DNA of 47,151 nt from Limosilactobacillus antri DSM 16041 (GTDB lineage: Bacteria; Bacillota; Bacilli; Lactobacillales; Lactobacillaceae): positions 23,103 to 70,253 of the forward strand of contig NZ_GG700735.1 in the NCBI RefSeq assembly GCF_000160835.1. The letters are read 5' to 3'. Shown piece after piece: positions 8,801 through 16,261 of this stretch. Under the pieces are notes generated by a model, which saw only the letters and a program-made list of their open reading frames with translations, was not told where the DNA came from and searched no databases. The stretch's first letter is position 1; each line of letters starts with the position of its first letter. A program made the position numbers and the translations under genes.

Positions 8801-9547
8801 GGACCCCCACATAATGATGTAAGAACTGTTGTACCACTCTGCTGACTCTGGCACGTCCGTCTGCTCACCCCAAACCTGTGGTGAAGCCGGTGGCAGGTCG
8901 GCATACCAGTCGTAGAAGCTCATCTGCTCCCCACCAAGGAGGGCGAGAAAGCGTGCTCCGGCACTGAAGCTCATCATCGACATTGCTGGAATTGGCGTGA
9001 AGCCGCCGATCCGGTCGGGTCCGTACTTCTTAATCGTGTACAGGCAGGCAGCGGAAATCAGTTCTAAGGCCTCGTTTCGGTGAACCCGAATTAGGCCGCC
9101 GTGACCACGAACCGACTTGTATTCCTTAGCTTTCGCTGGGTCTTCAACGATGCTGGCCCAGGCAGTCAAGGGGTTATCGTGTTCCTTTTTGGCCGCCGTC
9201 CATAATTTCCACAGCCGTCCCCGGATATACGGGTACTTAATCCGCACCGGACTATACTCATACCAGGAGAAACTAGCACCCCGCGGGCATCCCCGTGGTT
9301 CATACCCCGGCATATTGGCGCCACACTCCGGATAATCAGTTGCCTGGTGCTCCCAGGTGATAATTCCTTGTTTAACGTAGACGTTCCAGGAACATGACCC
9401 CGTACAGTTAACCCCGTGGGTTGTCCGCACGACCTTATCATGTGCCCAGCGTTGCCGATAAAGCTTTTCCCAACGTCGGTTATTTTCCTCGAGTTGCGTA
9501 AAGGTTCCATTAAATTTCTCAACCTTATTAAAGAACCGCGACTTCAT
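5882..9547 (-). CDS. narG: respiratory nitrate reductase alpha subunit (catalytic)
   Basis: NarG is the bis-MGD molybdenum subunit that reduces nitrate to nitrite on the cytoplasmic face. The FS0 cluster ligands are His44, Cys48 and Cys52 in HGVNCTGSC, and Cys87 in EPRGCPRG. The molybdenum aspartate is Asp217 in WYADLPPASPQ. The molybdopterin-binding stretch WGSNVPLTRTPDAH follows. No twin-arginine signal is present, as in cytoplasmic NarG proteins. The 1221 residues are typical. The ATG at 9547 follows GGGAGG by 11 bases. It is the first gene of the minus-strand operon and diverges from moeB across a gap holding a near-palindromic NreC-like site. Confidence 0.97.
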   Translation of the reverse strand: MKSRFFNKVEKFNGTFTQLEENNRRWEKLYRQRWAHDKVVRTTHGVNCTGSCSWNVYVKQGIITWEHQATDYPECGANMPGYEPRGCPRGASFSWYEYSPVRIKYPYIRGRLWKLWTAAKKEHDNPLTAWASIVEDPAKAKEYKSVRGHGGLIRVHRNEALELISAACLYTIKKYGPDRIGGFTPIPAMSMMSFSAGARFLALLGGEQMSFYDWYADLPPASPQVWGEQTDVPESAEWYNSSYIIMWGSNVPLTRTPDAHFMTEARYKGAKVVAVSPDYAENVKFADDYLAPHPGSDSAVAQAMTYVILDEFYQKHPVDRFIKYSKQFTDLPFLVELGPSAANSNHFTAGRFVRISDLVHDDTVVNPEWKTVVYDTRQQKIVVPNGTMGQEYDAKEKWNLELKDQEGNEIDPALSVNDQDATTTQAVIDFPAFSNEGNAVVIRHIPVRKLTYADGSEHDVTTVYDLMMAQMGINRTGDDELAAKDAHDATSFFTPAWQEKRSGVKADQVIQIAREFAQNAADHDGASMVIMGGGVNHWFNADMNYRTIINMLMLCGCVGKTGGGWAHYVGQEKLRPQEGWANITFANDWEKGGARQMQGTTWYYFATDQWRYEEIDNQAQKSPVWKSKHTYLHNADYNQLAIRLGWLPSYPQFNRNPLSFAKDYGTTDLAKITPKLVEELKKGSLHFAAEDPDANENQPKAFFLWRSNLFASSGKGAEYFMKHLLGAENGLLAKPNSRRKPTEMVWHDQAATGKLDLVVDMDFRMVSTPMYSDVVLPAATWYEKKDLSSTDMHPFIHPFNDAISPMWESKSDWQQFKLLAKTFSKMAAKYLPGVHYDLKSAPLGHDTPGEIAQPLGKIRDWKKGEVEPIPGKTMPSLTLIPRDYSKVYEKFITLGPNVVNNYGYEVQDQYDYLKDLNGVAAEGIGAGCPLLDEDEKVCDAILRLSTASNGKLADRAWAKKEARTGEHLTDIGRGHADDVMSFKKITAQPQEAYPTPIGTSAKHGGDRYTPFSLMTERKVPTRTLTGREQFYVDHEVFREFGEGLATYKPSLPPIVLAPEDTDVKPVKDEITLKYMTPHGKWNIHTMYYDNLEMLTLFRGGPTVWISPEDADRLKVKDNDWLEAYNRNGVVTARAVVSHRMPKGSMYMYHAQDNEIYEPLSTITGNRGGSHNAPTQIHVKPTHMVGGYGQLSYAWNYYGPTGNQRDLYVNVRKLKKVNWSED

Positions 9548-9605
9548 CGTTGTCTTACCTCCCTTACTAAATTGGGCCCTTCCACTTAGACTTTGAAAGT
9601 AAGCC

Positions 9606-9664
9606 TTTTCCCTAATGTAAAGACTATCATCAATCCTGCTATACTACGACTAGGGAATTACCTA
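9606..9664. promoter_or_regulatory. narG/moeB divergent regulatory region with NreC-like boxes
   Basis: For moeB, TCCCTAAT at 9609-9616 lies 31 bp before TATACT at 9640-9645. For narG, the near-palindrome TAGGGAATTACCTA at 9651-9664 reads TTCCCTAGT on the minus strand, about 28 bp before GATAGT (9628-9623). TAGGGN4CCCTA is the site reported for staphylococcal NreC; this copy has one mismatch. No good -35 hexamers are seen, which fits activator-dependent promoters. That NreC is the binder is inferred. Confidence 0.6.
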
Positions 9665-9695
9665 TATTTTTACTTAAATGAGGTGTTAATTAGAC

Positions 9696-10733
9696 ATGAA
9701 CCGTTATGACCGTCAAGAACGGGTCCGCCAGATCGGTCCCGCCGGCCAGGCGAAGATCAGCCAGGCCACCATCCTCATCGTGGGCCTGGGCGCACTGGGA
9801 AGCTATGCCGCCAGCCAGTTGGTCCGGGCAGGGGTCAAACGGCTGATCCTCGTCGATCCCGATGTCGTCACGGTCAGCAACTTGCAGCGGCAGGCGCTGT
9901 ACACAACCTTCGACGCCGCCAAGAAGTGTTTCAAGGTCCTAGCAGCCAAAGAGCACCTGCAAGCGATTAACCCTACGGTGGCGGTCACAGCAATCCCGGC
10001 GCCGCTCACCACCGACGTTATCCAAAAACAGTCCTTTGACCTCTGTCTCGACTGCCTCGACAATTACACCGCCCGGGACCTGCTAAACCGGTTGGCAATC
10101 GCCCAGCACTTTGATTACCTCTTTGCTAGCTGTGCTGGGACCTACGGCAACGTTATGGCCGTGTCGCCGCATAAACACCCGTGCCTTAACTGTCTCTTTC
10201 CCAACCTCGACCAGCTAAAGCAAGCCGATTGTGACGTCATCGGGGTCAACACGGCCCTCATCCCGGTGATCGCTGGGCTCCAGGTTTCACTCGCCCTCCA
10301 CTACCTGGTGGACCGGGCAAGTATCGACTTCAGCCGTCTCTACACCATCGATAACTGGGCACTGACCTGGAACCGGTTTAAGATCAAAAAGCGGTCGGAC
10401 TGCCCTACCTGCCATACCCCAACTGACCAGCTCTTCACCAAGCTCGAACAAGAGCAGCCGGAGTTGAAAATGCTCTGCGGAGAGGGCGCTTTTTACACGA
10501 CCTTAACTGCCCCGGTCGACCTGGTCAGCTGGCAGGAGTGGTTGAAGCAGCGCTCTCTGCTGGTCGGTACCAGCCCGCTGTTCATCCATTTTCAGTGGCA
10601 GGACCATCCCGTCAGCCTCTTTAGGACGGGCCGGCTCATCATGTACCAACTCGCTACGCCAGAGGCCGCTAACCACTTATTAACCAGCATCAAACAAGTT
10701 GCGAACGAAGTCAGCAAGGGAGGTCAACCATGA
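9696..10733 (+). CDS. moeB: molybdopterin synthase adenylyltransferase (MoeB/ThiF family)
   Basis: MoeB adenylates the C-terminal glycine of MoaD so that it can receive sulphur. Seen: the RYDRQERV arginine motif at the N-terminus, the nucleotide loop GLGALG at residues 30-35, SNLQRQ at 61-66, and two zinc CxxC pairs (CLNC and CPTC). At 345 residues it is longer than E. coli MoeB (about 250). The extra 80 or so residues after CPTC contain no rhodanese CxxC or CRxGxxR loop and I do not recognise them. It heads the plus-strand Moco operon behind an NreC-like promoter. A GAGGTG site precedes the ATG by 10 bases. A ThiF role in thiamine synthesis is unlikely in this context. Confidence 0.9.
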   Translation: MNRYDRQERVRQIGPAGQAKISQATILIVGLGALGSYAASQLVRAGVKRLILVDPDVVTVSNLQRQALYTTFDAAKKCFKVLAAKEHLQAINPTVAVTAIPAPLTTDVIQKQSFDLCLDCLDNYTARDLLNRLAIAQHFDYLFASCAGTYGNVMAVSPHKHPCLNCLFPNLDQLKQADCDVIGVNTALIPVIAGLQVSLALHYLVDRASIDFSRLYTIDNWALTWNRFKIKKRSDCPTCHTPTDQLFTKLEQEQPELKMLCGEGAFYTTLTAPVDLVSWQEWLKQRSLLVGTSPLFIHFQWQDHPVSLFRTGRLIMYQLATPEAANHLLTSIKQVANEVSKGGQP

Positions 10734-11227
10734 CAACCGCCGCTATTTTAACCATCAGTGACAGTCGCCAACTAGCCACCGACCGATCGGGAGACCTAAT
10801 CGCCGACCGCCTAACCAGCCATCAATTCACTATTCTAAAGCGCATTCTGGTCAAAGATGACCTGGTCGATATCCAGGCCGCCTTTCTCCAACTTGAGCAA
10901 GCCGGGCCGGACATTATTATTACCAATGGGGGAACCGGAGTCGCCCAGCGGGACACCACAATTCCTGCGATCCGCCCCCTCCTGGTCAAGGTCATCCCCG
11001 GCTTTGGCGAATATTTCCGCCAGATTTCGCTGGCGGAAATCGGCACGCGGGCACTCGCCTCCCAGGCACTTGCTGGTTTTAACTACCGTAACCAGCTTAC
11101 TTACTGCCTGCCAGGGTCGCCGAATGCGTGCCAAACGGCGCTCGACCGCCTTATCATCCCCGAATATCAGCACCTTTTATTTGAAAGCAGCAACCAGCGA
11201 AAGGAAGTTCACCACCATGCTCACTAG
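10730..11227 (+). CDS. moaB: molybdopterin adenylyltransferase (MoaB/Mog family)
   Basis: A MoaB/MogA-type protein adenylates molybdopterin before molybdenum insertion by MoeA. Seen: the ITNGGTGVAQRDTTIPA active loop, the YCLPGSPNAC phosphate-binding loop and a total of 165 residues, which is normal for MoaB. The start codon overlaps the moeB stop as ATGA and follows GGGAGG by 6 bases. The last codons overlap the start of moeA. Confidence 0.92.
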   Translation: MTTAAILTISDSRQLATDRSGDLIADRLTSHQFTILKRILVKDDLVDIQAAFLQLEQAGPDIIITNGGTGVAQRDTTIPAIRPLLVKVIPGFGEYFRQISLAEIGTRALASQALAGFNYRNQLTYCLPGSPNACQTALDRLIIPEYQHLLFESSNQRKEVHHHAH

Positions 11228-12437
11228 AAGAACACCAATTTCAGTTGCCCAGGCCCAGGCCAAAATCGCCGCGGTCCCGCTAACGGCCGCAACTGAGGTC
11301 ATCCCGACCGCCCAGGCCAACCACCGGGTCCTCGCCACCGCGGTCCTTGCCCCTTACGATTATCCCCACTTTCGCCGGGCAGGAATGGACGGGTACGCTA
11401 TCTTAGCCGACGATGACCATGACTTCCCCAAGGAATTTACCGTCCGGGGCGAAATTCAAGCCGGCGCGACTTGGACGGCCCCTCTCCGGCCAGGTGACGC
11501 CGTCCGGATTATGACCGGCGCCTTTGTTCCTGACGATGCCAGTAAGGTTATCCGGATTGAAAAAACTCGCCCAGTCACGGGTCAGGAAAACAAGGTCCAA
11601 ATTTTGACTAGTGAAAGCAAAACCAACATTACGGAAAAGGGGACCGACGGCAAGAAGGGCAACGTCATCCTAGATAAGGACCAGGAGCTTAATCCCGGTG
11701 GTCTTGCAGTTCTGACCGCATTCGGCATCGATCAGGTTACCGTCTACCAACGGCCCCGGATTGCCATCATCGCTACCGGGACTGAACTATTGGCGGCCGG
11801 TGCCCCGATCACACCCGGCAAGATTTACAACAGTAATGGTCTAATGCTTCAACGGCTGATTGAAGAAAACGGGGGGATCGTCGACTTTACAGCCCAGCTC
11901 CCTGATGACAAAAATCGCATTAAGCAGGTCCTCAACGAGCAAATTGCCAGTCATGACATCGTCATCACCGACGGCGGCGTTTCAGTTGGCGACTTTGACT
12001 ACCTTGGCGATACTGCCCGCAACGCTGACCAGCTACTCTTTAACAAGATTAAACAACGTCCTGGCAGCGTCACCACTGCTTTTATCCAGGATCACACCTT
12101 TGTAATGGCCCTCTCCGGGAACCCGGGCGCCTGCTTTACCGGTTTCTACTTATATGTGGAGCCTTTAATCCGCCGCTACCAGCATCAACTGAGCCGGGTT
12201 AAGAAGGTCCGGGCCACCTTGGCAGCACCTTATAATAAAACGAATGGTTTTGACCGCTACCTCCGGTGTACCTACCAGGAAAATAACGGTCACTACCGGG
12301 TCTATCCTAATGGGATTAACCGGTCCGGCTCGCTAGCTAATCTGCAAACAACCACCTGCCTGGCCTTAATTCCCCATAGCACCACCCCGATGGAAGTTGG
12401 AACGGAGACAGACGCATGGCTATTACCTTTCAAATAG
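11217..12437 (+). CDS. moeA: molybdopterin molybdenumtransferase
   Basis: MoeA inserts molybdate into adenylated molybdopterin. Domains seen in order are an N-terminal domain with RRAGMDGYAI near residue 60, a middle domain with GDAVRIMTGAFVP, the MoCF-like domain with IIATGTELLAAG and DGGVSVGDFDY, and a C-terminal beta domain. A longer open frame runs back to 10857 through moaB. The true start is the ATG at 11217, 9 bases after AGGAAG and overlapping the moaB stop, giving 406 residues as in the family. The end overlaps mobB. Confidence 0.94.
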   Translation: MLTRRTPISVAQAQAKIAAVPLTAATEVIPTAQANHRVLATAVLAPYDYPHFRRAGMDGYAILADDDHDFPKEFTVRGEIQAGATWTAPLRPGDAVRIMTGAFVPDDASKVIRIEKTRPVTGQENKVQILTSESKTNITEKGTDGKKGNVILDKDQELNPGGLAVLTAFGIDQVTVYQRPRIAIIATGTELLAAGAPITPGKIYNSNGLMLQRLIEENGGIVDFTAQLPDDKNRIKQVLNEQIASHDIVITDGGVSVGDFDYLGDTARNADQLLFNKIKQRPGSVTTAFIQDHTFVMALSGNPGACFTGFYLYVEPLIRRYQHQLSRVKKVRATLAAPYNKTNGFDRYLRCTYQENNGHYRVYPNGINRSGSLANLQTTTCLALIPHSTTPMEVGTETDAWLLPFK

Positions 12438-12910
12438 TTGGTCACAAGAATAGTGGTAAAACCTTAGTTACTACTAAACTGATCAGCGCCCTCACCGCCC
12501 AGGGTTGGCGGGTAGCGGCAATCAAACATGATGCCCATACGGGAGCCATGGACGTTCCCGGAACAGACAGTGACCTAATGAGCAGGGCCGGGGCTCATCA
12601 GGTGGTCCTAGAGTCTAGCCAAGGGCTCTTTTATCACCAGCAAGCGCCAGTTCCCCCGCTCTCGTTCTTAGTCAACCGGCTTCGCCAGAAGAATGATCTT
12701 GTAGTCATCGAGGGCCATAAAGCCGCCAACTACTCAAAACTGGTAATGCTGGCGCCTGACGAAACGTTAAAAACTGTCCCCCAGGCTGGAGTCGTCGTAA
12801 CAGCTAGCCTGACGCCCAATCCTGCTGCCGACTTGGTTGGCCTCGAGCAAACCGTCAACTGGTGTCTTGACTATCTAATTCGCCGTCGAGAGGAGGGGCC
12901 GCAGCCATGA
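12416..12910 (+). CDS. mobB: molybdopterin-guanine dinucleotide biosynthesis protein B
   Basis: MobB is a small P-loop GTPase that helps MobA make MGD. The Walker A loop is GHKNSGKT at residues 9-16, followed by the family motif AAIKHDAH. DLVVIEGHK supplies the Walker B-like strand. The 164 residues match the family. The gene overlaps moeA by 22 bases and its stop overlaps the mobA start as ATGA, so it is translated as part of the Moco operon. Confidence 0.92.
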   Translation: MAITFQIVGHKNSGKTLVTTKLISALTAQGWRVAAIKHDAHTGAMDVPGTDSDLMSRAGAHQVVLESSQGLFYHQQAPVPPLSFLVNRLRQKNDLVVIEGHKAANYSKLVMLAPDETLKTVPQAGVVVTASLTPNPAADLVGLEQTVNWCLDYLIRRREEGPQP

Positions 12911-13464
12911 TTGGAATCGTCCTTGCCGGCGGTCAGTCGCTCCGCTTTGGTCGTGACAAGGCTACCTGTCAGCTACCAGGACAAAAGTACAGTAACGTCC
13001 AGCTCGCGGTCAATAAACTAAGCGCTTGTGAACAGATTATTGTTTGCGCTAACCGAGCTAACCAGGGTAAAATTAAGAGCCAACTGGGCAGCGGCATCAC
13101 CATCGTTTGTGACCTCGCTGAGTATGCCAACCACGGCCCGCTGGCTGCCATTGCGACCGCCACCAGTTTACGGACCGGCGATGTCGACTACCAAATGCTA
13201 CCGGTTGACTACCCTAATCTCACCCCAGCGACGGTCAATCGGATTGCTGACCAGCCGAACACCGTTGCAGCGACCGTAGGCCACGCCCACTACACCATCG
13301 CCCATTTCAGATGCAGTCACCGGCAAGTCGTTAACTGGCTGGCACACGGTGACTGGCGGCTGCGGCACTTCATCATTGATTGCTGCCACTGCCAACCGTT
13401 ATTATTCCCTGACAGCCACGAATTTATTAATCTCAACTATGACCAAGGAGAGCATATTCCATGA
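12907..13464 (+). CDS. mobA: molybdenum cofactor guanylyltransferase
   Basis: MobA transfers GMP to Mo-molybdopterin to form MGD, the cofactor form NarG needs. The N-terminal LAGGQSLRFGRDKA is the nucleotide-binding signature LAGGxSxRxGxDK. NHGPLAAIATA and MLPVDYPNL (the metal-binding aspartate region) follow. It has 185 residues, a normal length. It overlaps mobB and the following orf94 by four bases each. Confidence 0.93.
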   Translation: MIGIVLAGGQSLRFGRDKATCQLPGQKYSNVQLAVNKLSACEQIIVCANRANQGKIKSQLGSGITIVCDLAEYANHGPLAAIATATSLRTGDVDYQMLPVDYPNLTPATVNRIADQPNTVAATVGHAHYTIAHFRCSHRQVVNWLAHGDWRLRHFIIDCCHCQPLLFPDSHEFINLNYDQGEHIP

Positions 13465-13745
13465 AGAGTAAAGAGCAGATTACCGAGCCGGATTTTCAGA
13501 AACTAGTCGCCCTCGTCCTAAACGACCTTGCCCTGCGACGGACCATGCTGGAAAATCGGGAGCAAGAAGTTAACCAGCAGCTTAGCTCACTCGAACGGGA
13601 CGCTGAACTGGAACAACTGGATGATCAAATTCAGCAGCTCCAACGCGACTACGACCACTACCGGCAGTTTCAAGATCCCGCTTTCAAGTTCAATAGTCAA
13701 AGGTACTTTCAAGGACCATCAATGGGGTTGCCCCAGCAACCGTGA
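13461..13745 (+). CDS. small coiled-coil protein of the nar/Moco operon, unknown function
   Basis: This 94-residue protein has no family that I recognise. Residues about 8-70 are strongly helical and charged (ENREQEVNQQLSSLERD, LEQLDDQIQQLQRDYDHY), which predicts a coiled coil. The tail is rich in F, Q, G and P. No cysteines, membrane segment or signal peptide are present. The start overlaps the mobA stop as ATGA, and its stop is directly followed by the AGGAGG of nreA. Being locked between mobA and nreA, it probably works in nitrate sensing or nitrate reductase maturation, but that is inference from position only. Confidence 0.75.
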   Translation: MKSKEQITEPDFQKLVALVLNDLALRRTMLENREQEVNQQLSSLERDAELEQLDDQIQQLQRDYDHYRQFQDPAFKFNSQRYFQGPSMGLPQQP

Positions 13746-13757
13746 GGAGGTTTCACT

Positions 13758-14192
13758 ATGGTTACAGAAGAACCAAGTACGATTTATGACTATCAAAAAC
13801 TAGTTAATCGTGTTTACCACCACAGCGACTTTGAATTTGTTGGAATTGCTCTCCAGGCGGAATTGTATCCCTACCCAATCAAATGGTGTTTTGTCGCAGG
13901 TAACCGCAATGAACGCTTTCGTAAGATAACGCTCCGTCGCGGCTTTGGAATTGCCGGGCTGGTTTTACGAACAGGGAAGCCATTTTATAGCAACGACCTG
14001 CCTAAATATACCCTTTCCAGTGCTATGTACACCCCGATCGCTGGGGCCGAAGCACTTACTGCTGCCGCTGCAATTCCCCTTTCATCTAGCACGATGGGGG
14101 TTGTGACGGGGGTCCTGCTTGCCGGCTACCGTGACGGCAAGCGACAGGTTAGCCAGGAATCTGTAAAACAACTGCAGGGCTTTATTCATTAG
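13758..14192 (+). CDS. nreA: GAF-domain nitrate sensor (NreA-like)
   Basis: This is a stand-alone GAF domain of 144 residues. In staphylococci NreA binds nitrate and controls the kinase NreB. The ITLRRGFGIAGLVLRTGKPFYSNDL segment is a typical GAF core, followed by AAAAIPLSSSTMGVVTGVLLAGYR. It lies just upstream of the kinase and regulator genes, as in the staphylococcal nreABC operon, though here a 280-base gap separates it from nreB. AGGAGG precedes the ATG by 7 bases. The nitrate-sensing role is inferred from domain and context. Confidence 0.82.
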   Translation: MVTEEPSTIYDYQKLVNRVYHHSDFEFVGIALQAELYPYPIKWCFVAGNRNERFRKITLRRGFGIAGLVLRTGKPFYSNDLPKYTLSSAMYTPIAGAEALTAAAAIPLSSSTMGVVTGVLLAGYRDGKRQVSQESVKQLQGFIH

Positions 14193-14472
14193 TTAATGTT
14201 AAAACGGAGCTGTCAGGCTAACTTAGAACAATCACTGGCACGGACCAGTGGATTGTCCGTAAGCAAATTATTTTGCTCCGTAGCACTAGCCCCTAGACCT
14301 CTGAGACGGGGCACACGATATTGTTAAAACATTCAGAACTAAAAGGAGGGCCTGCGGCAAAATATGGCTTTGTCACGGGCCCTCAACGCTTTCCTCTGAC
14401 TGGCGGATCAATTGCGCTTTCACTACTATTATTATAAGATAAAACTTGAATGTTTAGGGGGAGGAGATTTTC
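14193..14472 (+). other. structured gap between nreA and nreB
   Basis: This gap of 280 bases lies inside an otherwise packed operon. Several stems are visible on the plus strand: ACGGAGC/GCTCCGT closing a branched region, AATC.CACTGG/CCAGTGGATT, AGCAAA/TTTGCT, GCCCC/GGGGC and GAGGGCC/GGCCCTC. A possible promoter for nreB, TTGCGC with TAAGAT or TATAAG, lies about 14413-14440. No TCCCTAAT box is present. It could be a leader RNA or a small RNA. I could not match it to the Moco riboswitch or another known class. Confidence 0.4.
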
Positions 14473-15495
14473 ATGCTCGAAAGCATTAACTGGATTCGAG
14501 ACTATTTTGACCAGTCCCCGGATGCCGTGATGATTTTTCAAAACGACGGACTGGTTTTGAGCAACCGCTTGGCCCAGCACCTGACTAATCAAATTGGGCT
14601 TAGTCCTGACTACATTCTCCAAATTGCTAAAAATGCTTGGCAGCAGCACGGCCATAATGACTGCGCGAATTGCCAGATAAAAAGCCGGATGGACTTTGTG
14701 GCGGTCCCAATCTCGTCCCGGAACCCTCAAGGACAAAAAATCCATTTTTCACTCGTGTATAAACCACTCGAAAGCAAGAAGGGCGTCTTCGCCCTGATCT
14801 TAGAAAATCGCGAACAGCAGCAGCGGCTGACGAAAATTGAAGAGCAACGCCAGCTAAACCAGTATGTAAACCGAGCTCACGAACGGGAACGGCAACGGAT
14901 TTCCCAGGACCTCCACGATAGCATCGCTCAGGGGGTCTACTCCGCCATTATGGGGGTCCGGCGCTTACACCATGAAGATCTATCCACCCTCCAACGTGCC
15001 CAAATCAGCCAGGCAGTCGAAATCCAATTGCAGGAAACCCTGGCAGCGATTAAGGGGATGGCCCTTGACATCCGGCCCTCGGTTCTCGACAGTTTCGGCT
15101 TGATTCCGGCTGTTAAGGCCCTCGCCAAACGGTTGCAGGAAAATTCTGGAGTTACGATTAACGTAATTGGCAACGCCAGTACCGACCAGCTGACGACTGA
15201 CGTCGAGAACGTTCTTTACCGGATCTGCCAGGAAGCCATTAACAATGCTCTGCGGCACGCATCGCCAAACGAAATTAATGTGATTATCACGGACCACCCC
15301 CGCTTCATCCAGCTCGAGGTTCTTGACGACGGGCGGGGCTTTGACCCCCAGCAGCACGGCTTTAATGGGCATTCCCTCGGCCTGATGAACATGAATGAAC
15401 GGGTCGAGGCCCTTAACGGCGCCTTCAGTATTCATTCCAAGCCTAATGCTGGAACAACCATCACGGTGAAATTTCCTTACCAGCAAACAAATTAA
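14473..15495 (+). CDS. nreB: NreB-like oxygen/nitrate sensor histidine kinase
   Basis: This is a soluble kinase of 340 residues with an N-terminal PAS-like domain (about 1-110), a coiled linker, a HisKA_3 dimer domain with the phospho-acceptor His148 in ERQRISQDLHDS, and a C-terminal ATPase domain (EAINNALRHA, DDGRGF, GLGLMNMNERV-type box). Staphylococcal NreB holds an oxygen-labile 4Fe-4S cluster with four cysteines in two CxxC pairs. Here only Cys64 and Cys67 are found, with His59 and His61 just before them. Oxygen sensing may therefore differ. GGGGGAGGAG precedes the ATG. The gene is followed by nreC after 14 bases. Confidence 0.88.
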   Translation: MLESINWIRDYFDQSPDAVMIFQNDGLVLSNRLAQHLTNQIGLSPDYILQIAKNAWQQHGHNDCANCQIKSRMDFVAVPISSRNPQGQKIHFSLVYKPLESKKGVFALILENREQQQRLTKIEEQRQLNQYVNRAHERERQRISQDLHDSIAQGVYSAIMGVRRLHHEDLSTLQRAQISQAVEIQLQETLAAIKGMALDIRPSVLDSFGLIPAVKALAKRLQENSGVTINVIGNASTDQLTTDVENVLYRICQEAINNALRHASPNEINVIITDHPRFIQLEVLDDGRGFDPQQHGFNGHSLGLMNMNERVEALNGAFSIHSKPNAGTTITVKFPYQQTN

Positions 15496-15509
15496 TTGGA
15501 GCGATAATT

Positions 15510-16163
15510 ATGTATAAAGTATTAGTGGCGGATGACCATGCCATCGTCCGTTCGGGGATTTCTTACCTGGTCAACCAGCAACCCGGTTTTACGGTGGTCG
15601 ACGGTACGGCTAGCGGTACTGACACCTACCTGCGAATCGAACAGGGCGGGATCGATATATTAATCATGGACCTCAGTATGCCTCCTGGCGAAAGCGGCCT
15701 AATCACGACCAAGCGGATTCATGATAAATTTCCCAAGGTTAAGATCATCATCCTGTCCATGCACGAGGAACAGGAGTACATCAACCGGGCCATGTCCAAC
15801 GGTGCCATGTCATACATTTTGAAGAGCTCATCTGACGGTGAGATCCTCACCGCCCTCAAACACGTTGTCAACGGGGAAAACTATCTTGATGCTAACATTC
15901 TTATCAGCAAGTCCGACCTCAAACAGATCAACGCCAGTGGTGCCGACGTAAACTTAAAGGGGTATAACGTCCTCTCCAAGCGGGAAAAAGAAGTCTTCCC
16001 ACTGGTGGCCCTCGGTTATTCCAACAGAGAGATTTCCGAAAAGCTCTTTATCTCCACGAAGACCGTTGAGGCCCATAAGGCCAACATCTCCCGCAAGCTC
16101 CACCTCCATAGCCGGGTTGAGCTGGTTCGGTATGCTATTCACCACCACCTAATTGATTTTTAA
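15510..16163 (+). CDS. nreC: NarL/LuxR-family response regulator (NreC-like)
   Basis: This is the response regulator partner of NreB. The receiver domain spans residues 1-120, with acidic Asp8/Asp9 and the phospho-acceptor Asp54 in IMDLSMPPGESG. The LuxR-type helix-turn-helix follows: LSKREKEVFPLVALGYSNREISEKLFISTKTVEAHKANI, about residues 155-195. It would activate the nar, Moco and transport promoters through TAGGG/CCCTA boxes, by analogy with staphylococci. The gene ends at a strong terminator. The 217 residues are standard. Confidence 0.92.
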   Translation: MYKVLVADDHAIVRSGISYLVNQQPGFTVVDGTASGTDTYLRIEQGGIDILIMDLSMPPGESGLITTKRIHDKFPKVKIIILSMHEEQEYINRAMSNGAMSYILKSSSDGEILTALKHVVNGENYLDANILISKSDLKQINASGADVNLKGYNVLSKREKEVFPLVALGYSNREISEKLFISTKTVEAHKANISRKLHLHSRVELVRYAIHHHLIDF

Positions 16164-16167
16164 GGAT

Positions 16168-16206
16168 TCGGGGATTCCAAATTAGCGGAATCCCCGATTT
16201 TATTTT
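16168..16206 (+). terminator. terminator of the moeB-to-nreC operon
   Basis: An 11-base stem TCGGGGATTCC/GGAATCCCCGA with an 8-base loop is followed by TTTTATTTT, just after the nreC stop codon. Confidence 0.88.
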
Positions 16207-16261
16207 GCTCAGCTCTTTTCTACAATAAAGGAGAAGACTATTTACTCGGAGGGGATTAATC

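Noticed and set aside
14361..14399. 11-codon leader peptide (ATG GCT TTG...)
   Set aside because: The nearest AGGAGG is about 14 bases upstream, too far, and the codons show no attenuation signature.
14193..14472. Moco riboswitch
   Set aside because: The gap is structured and in the right operon, but I could not match conserved elements of that RNA class; a covariance search would decide.
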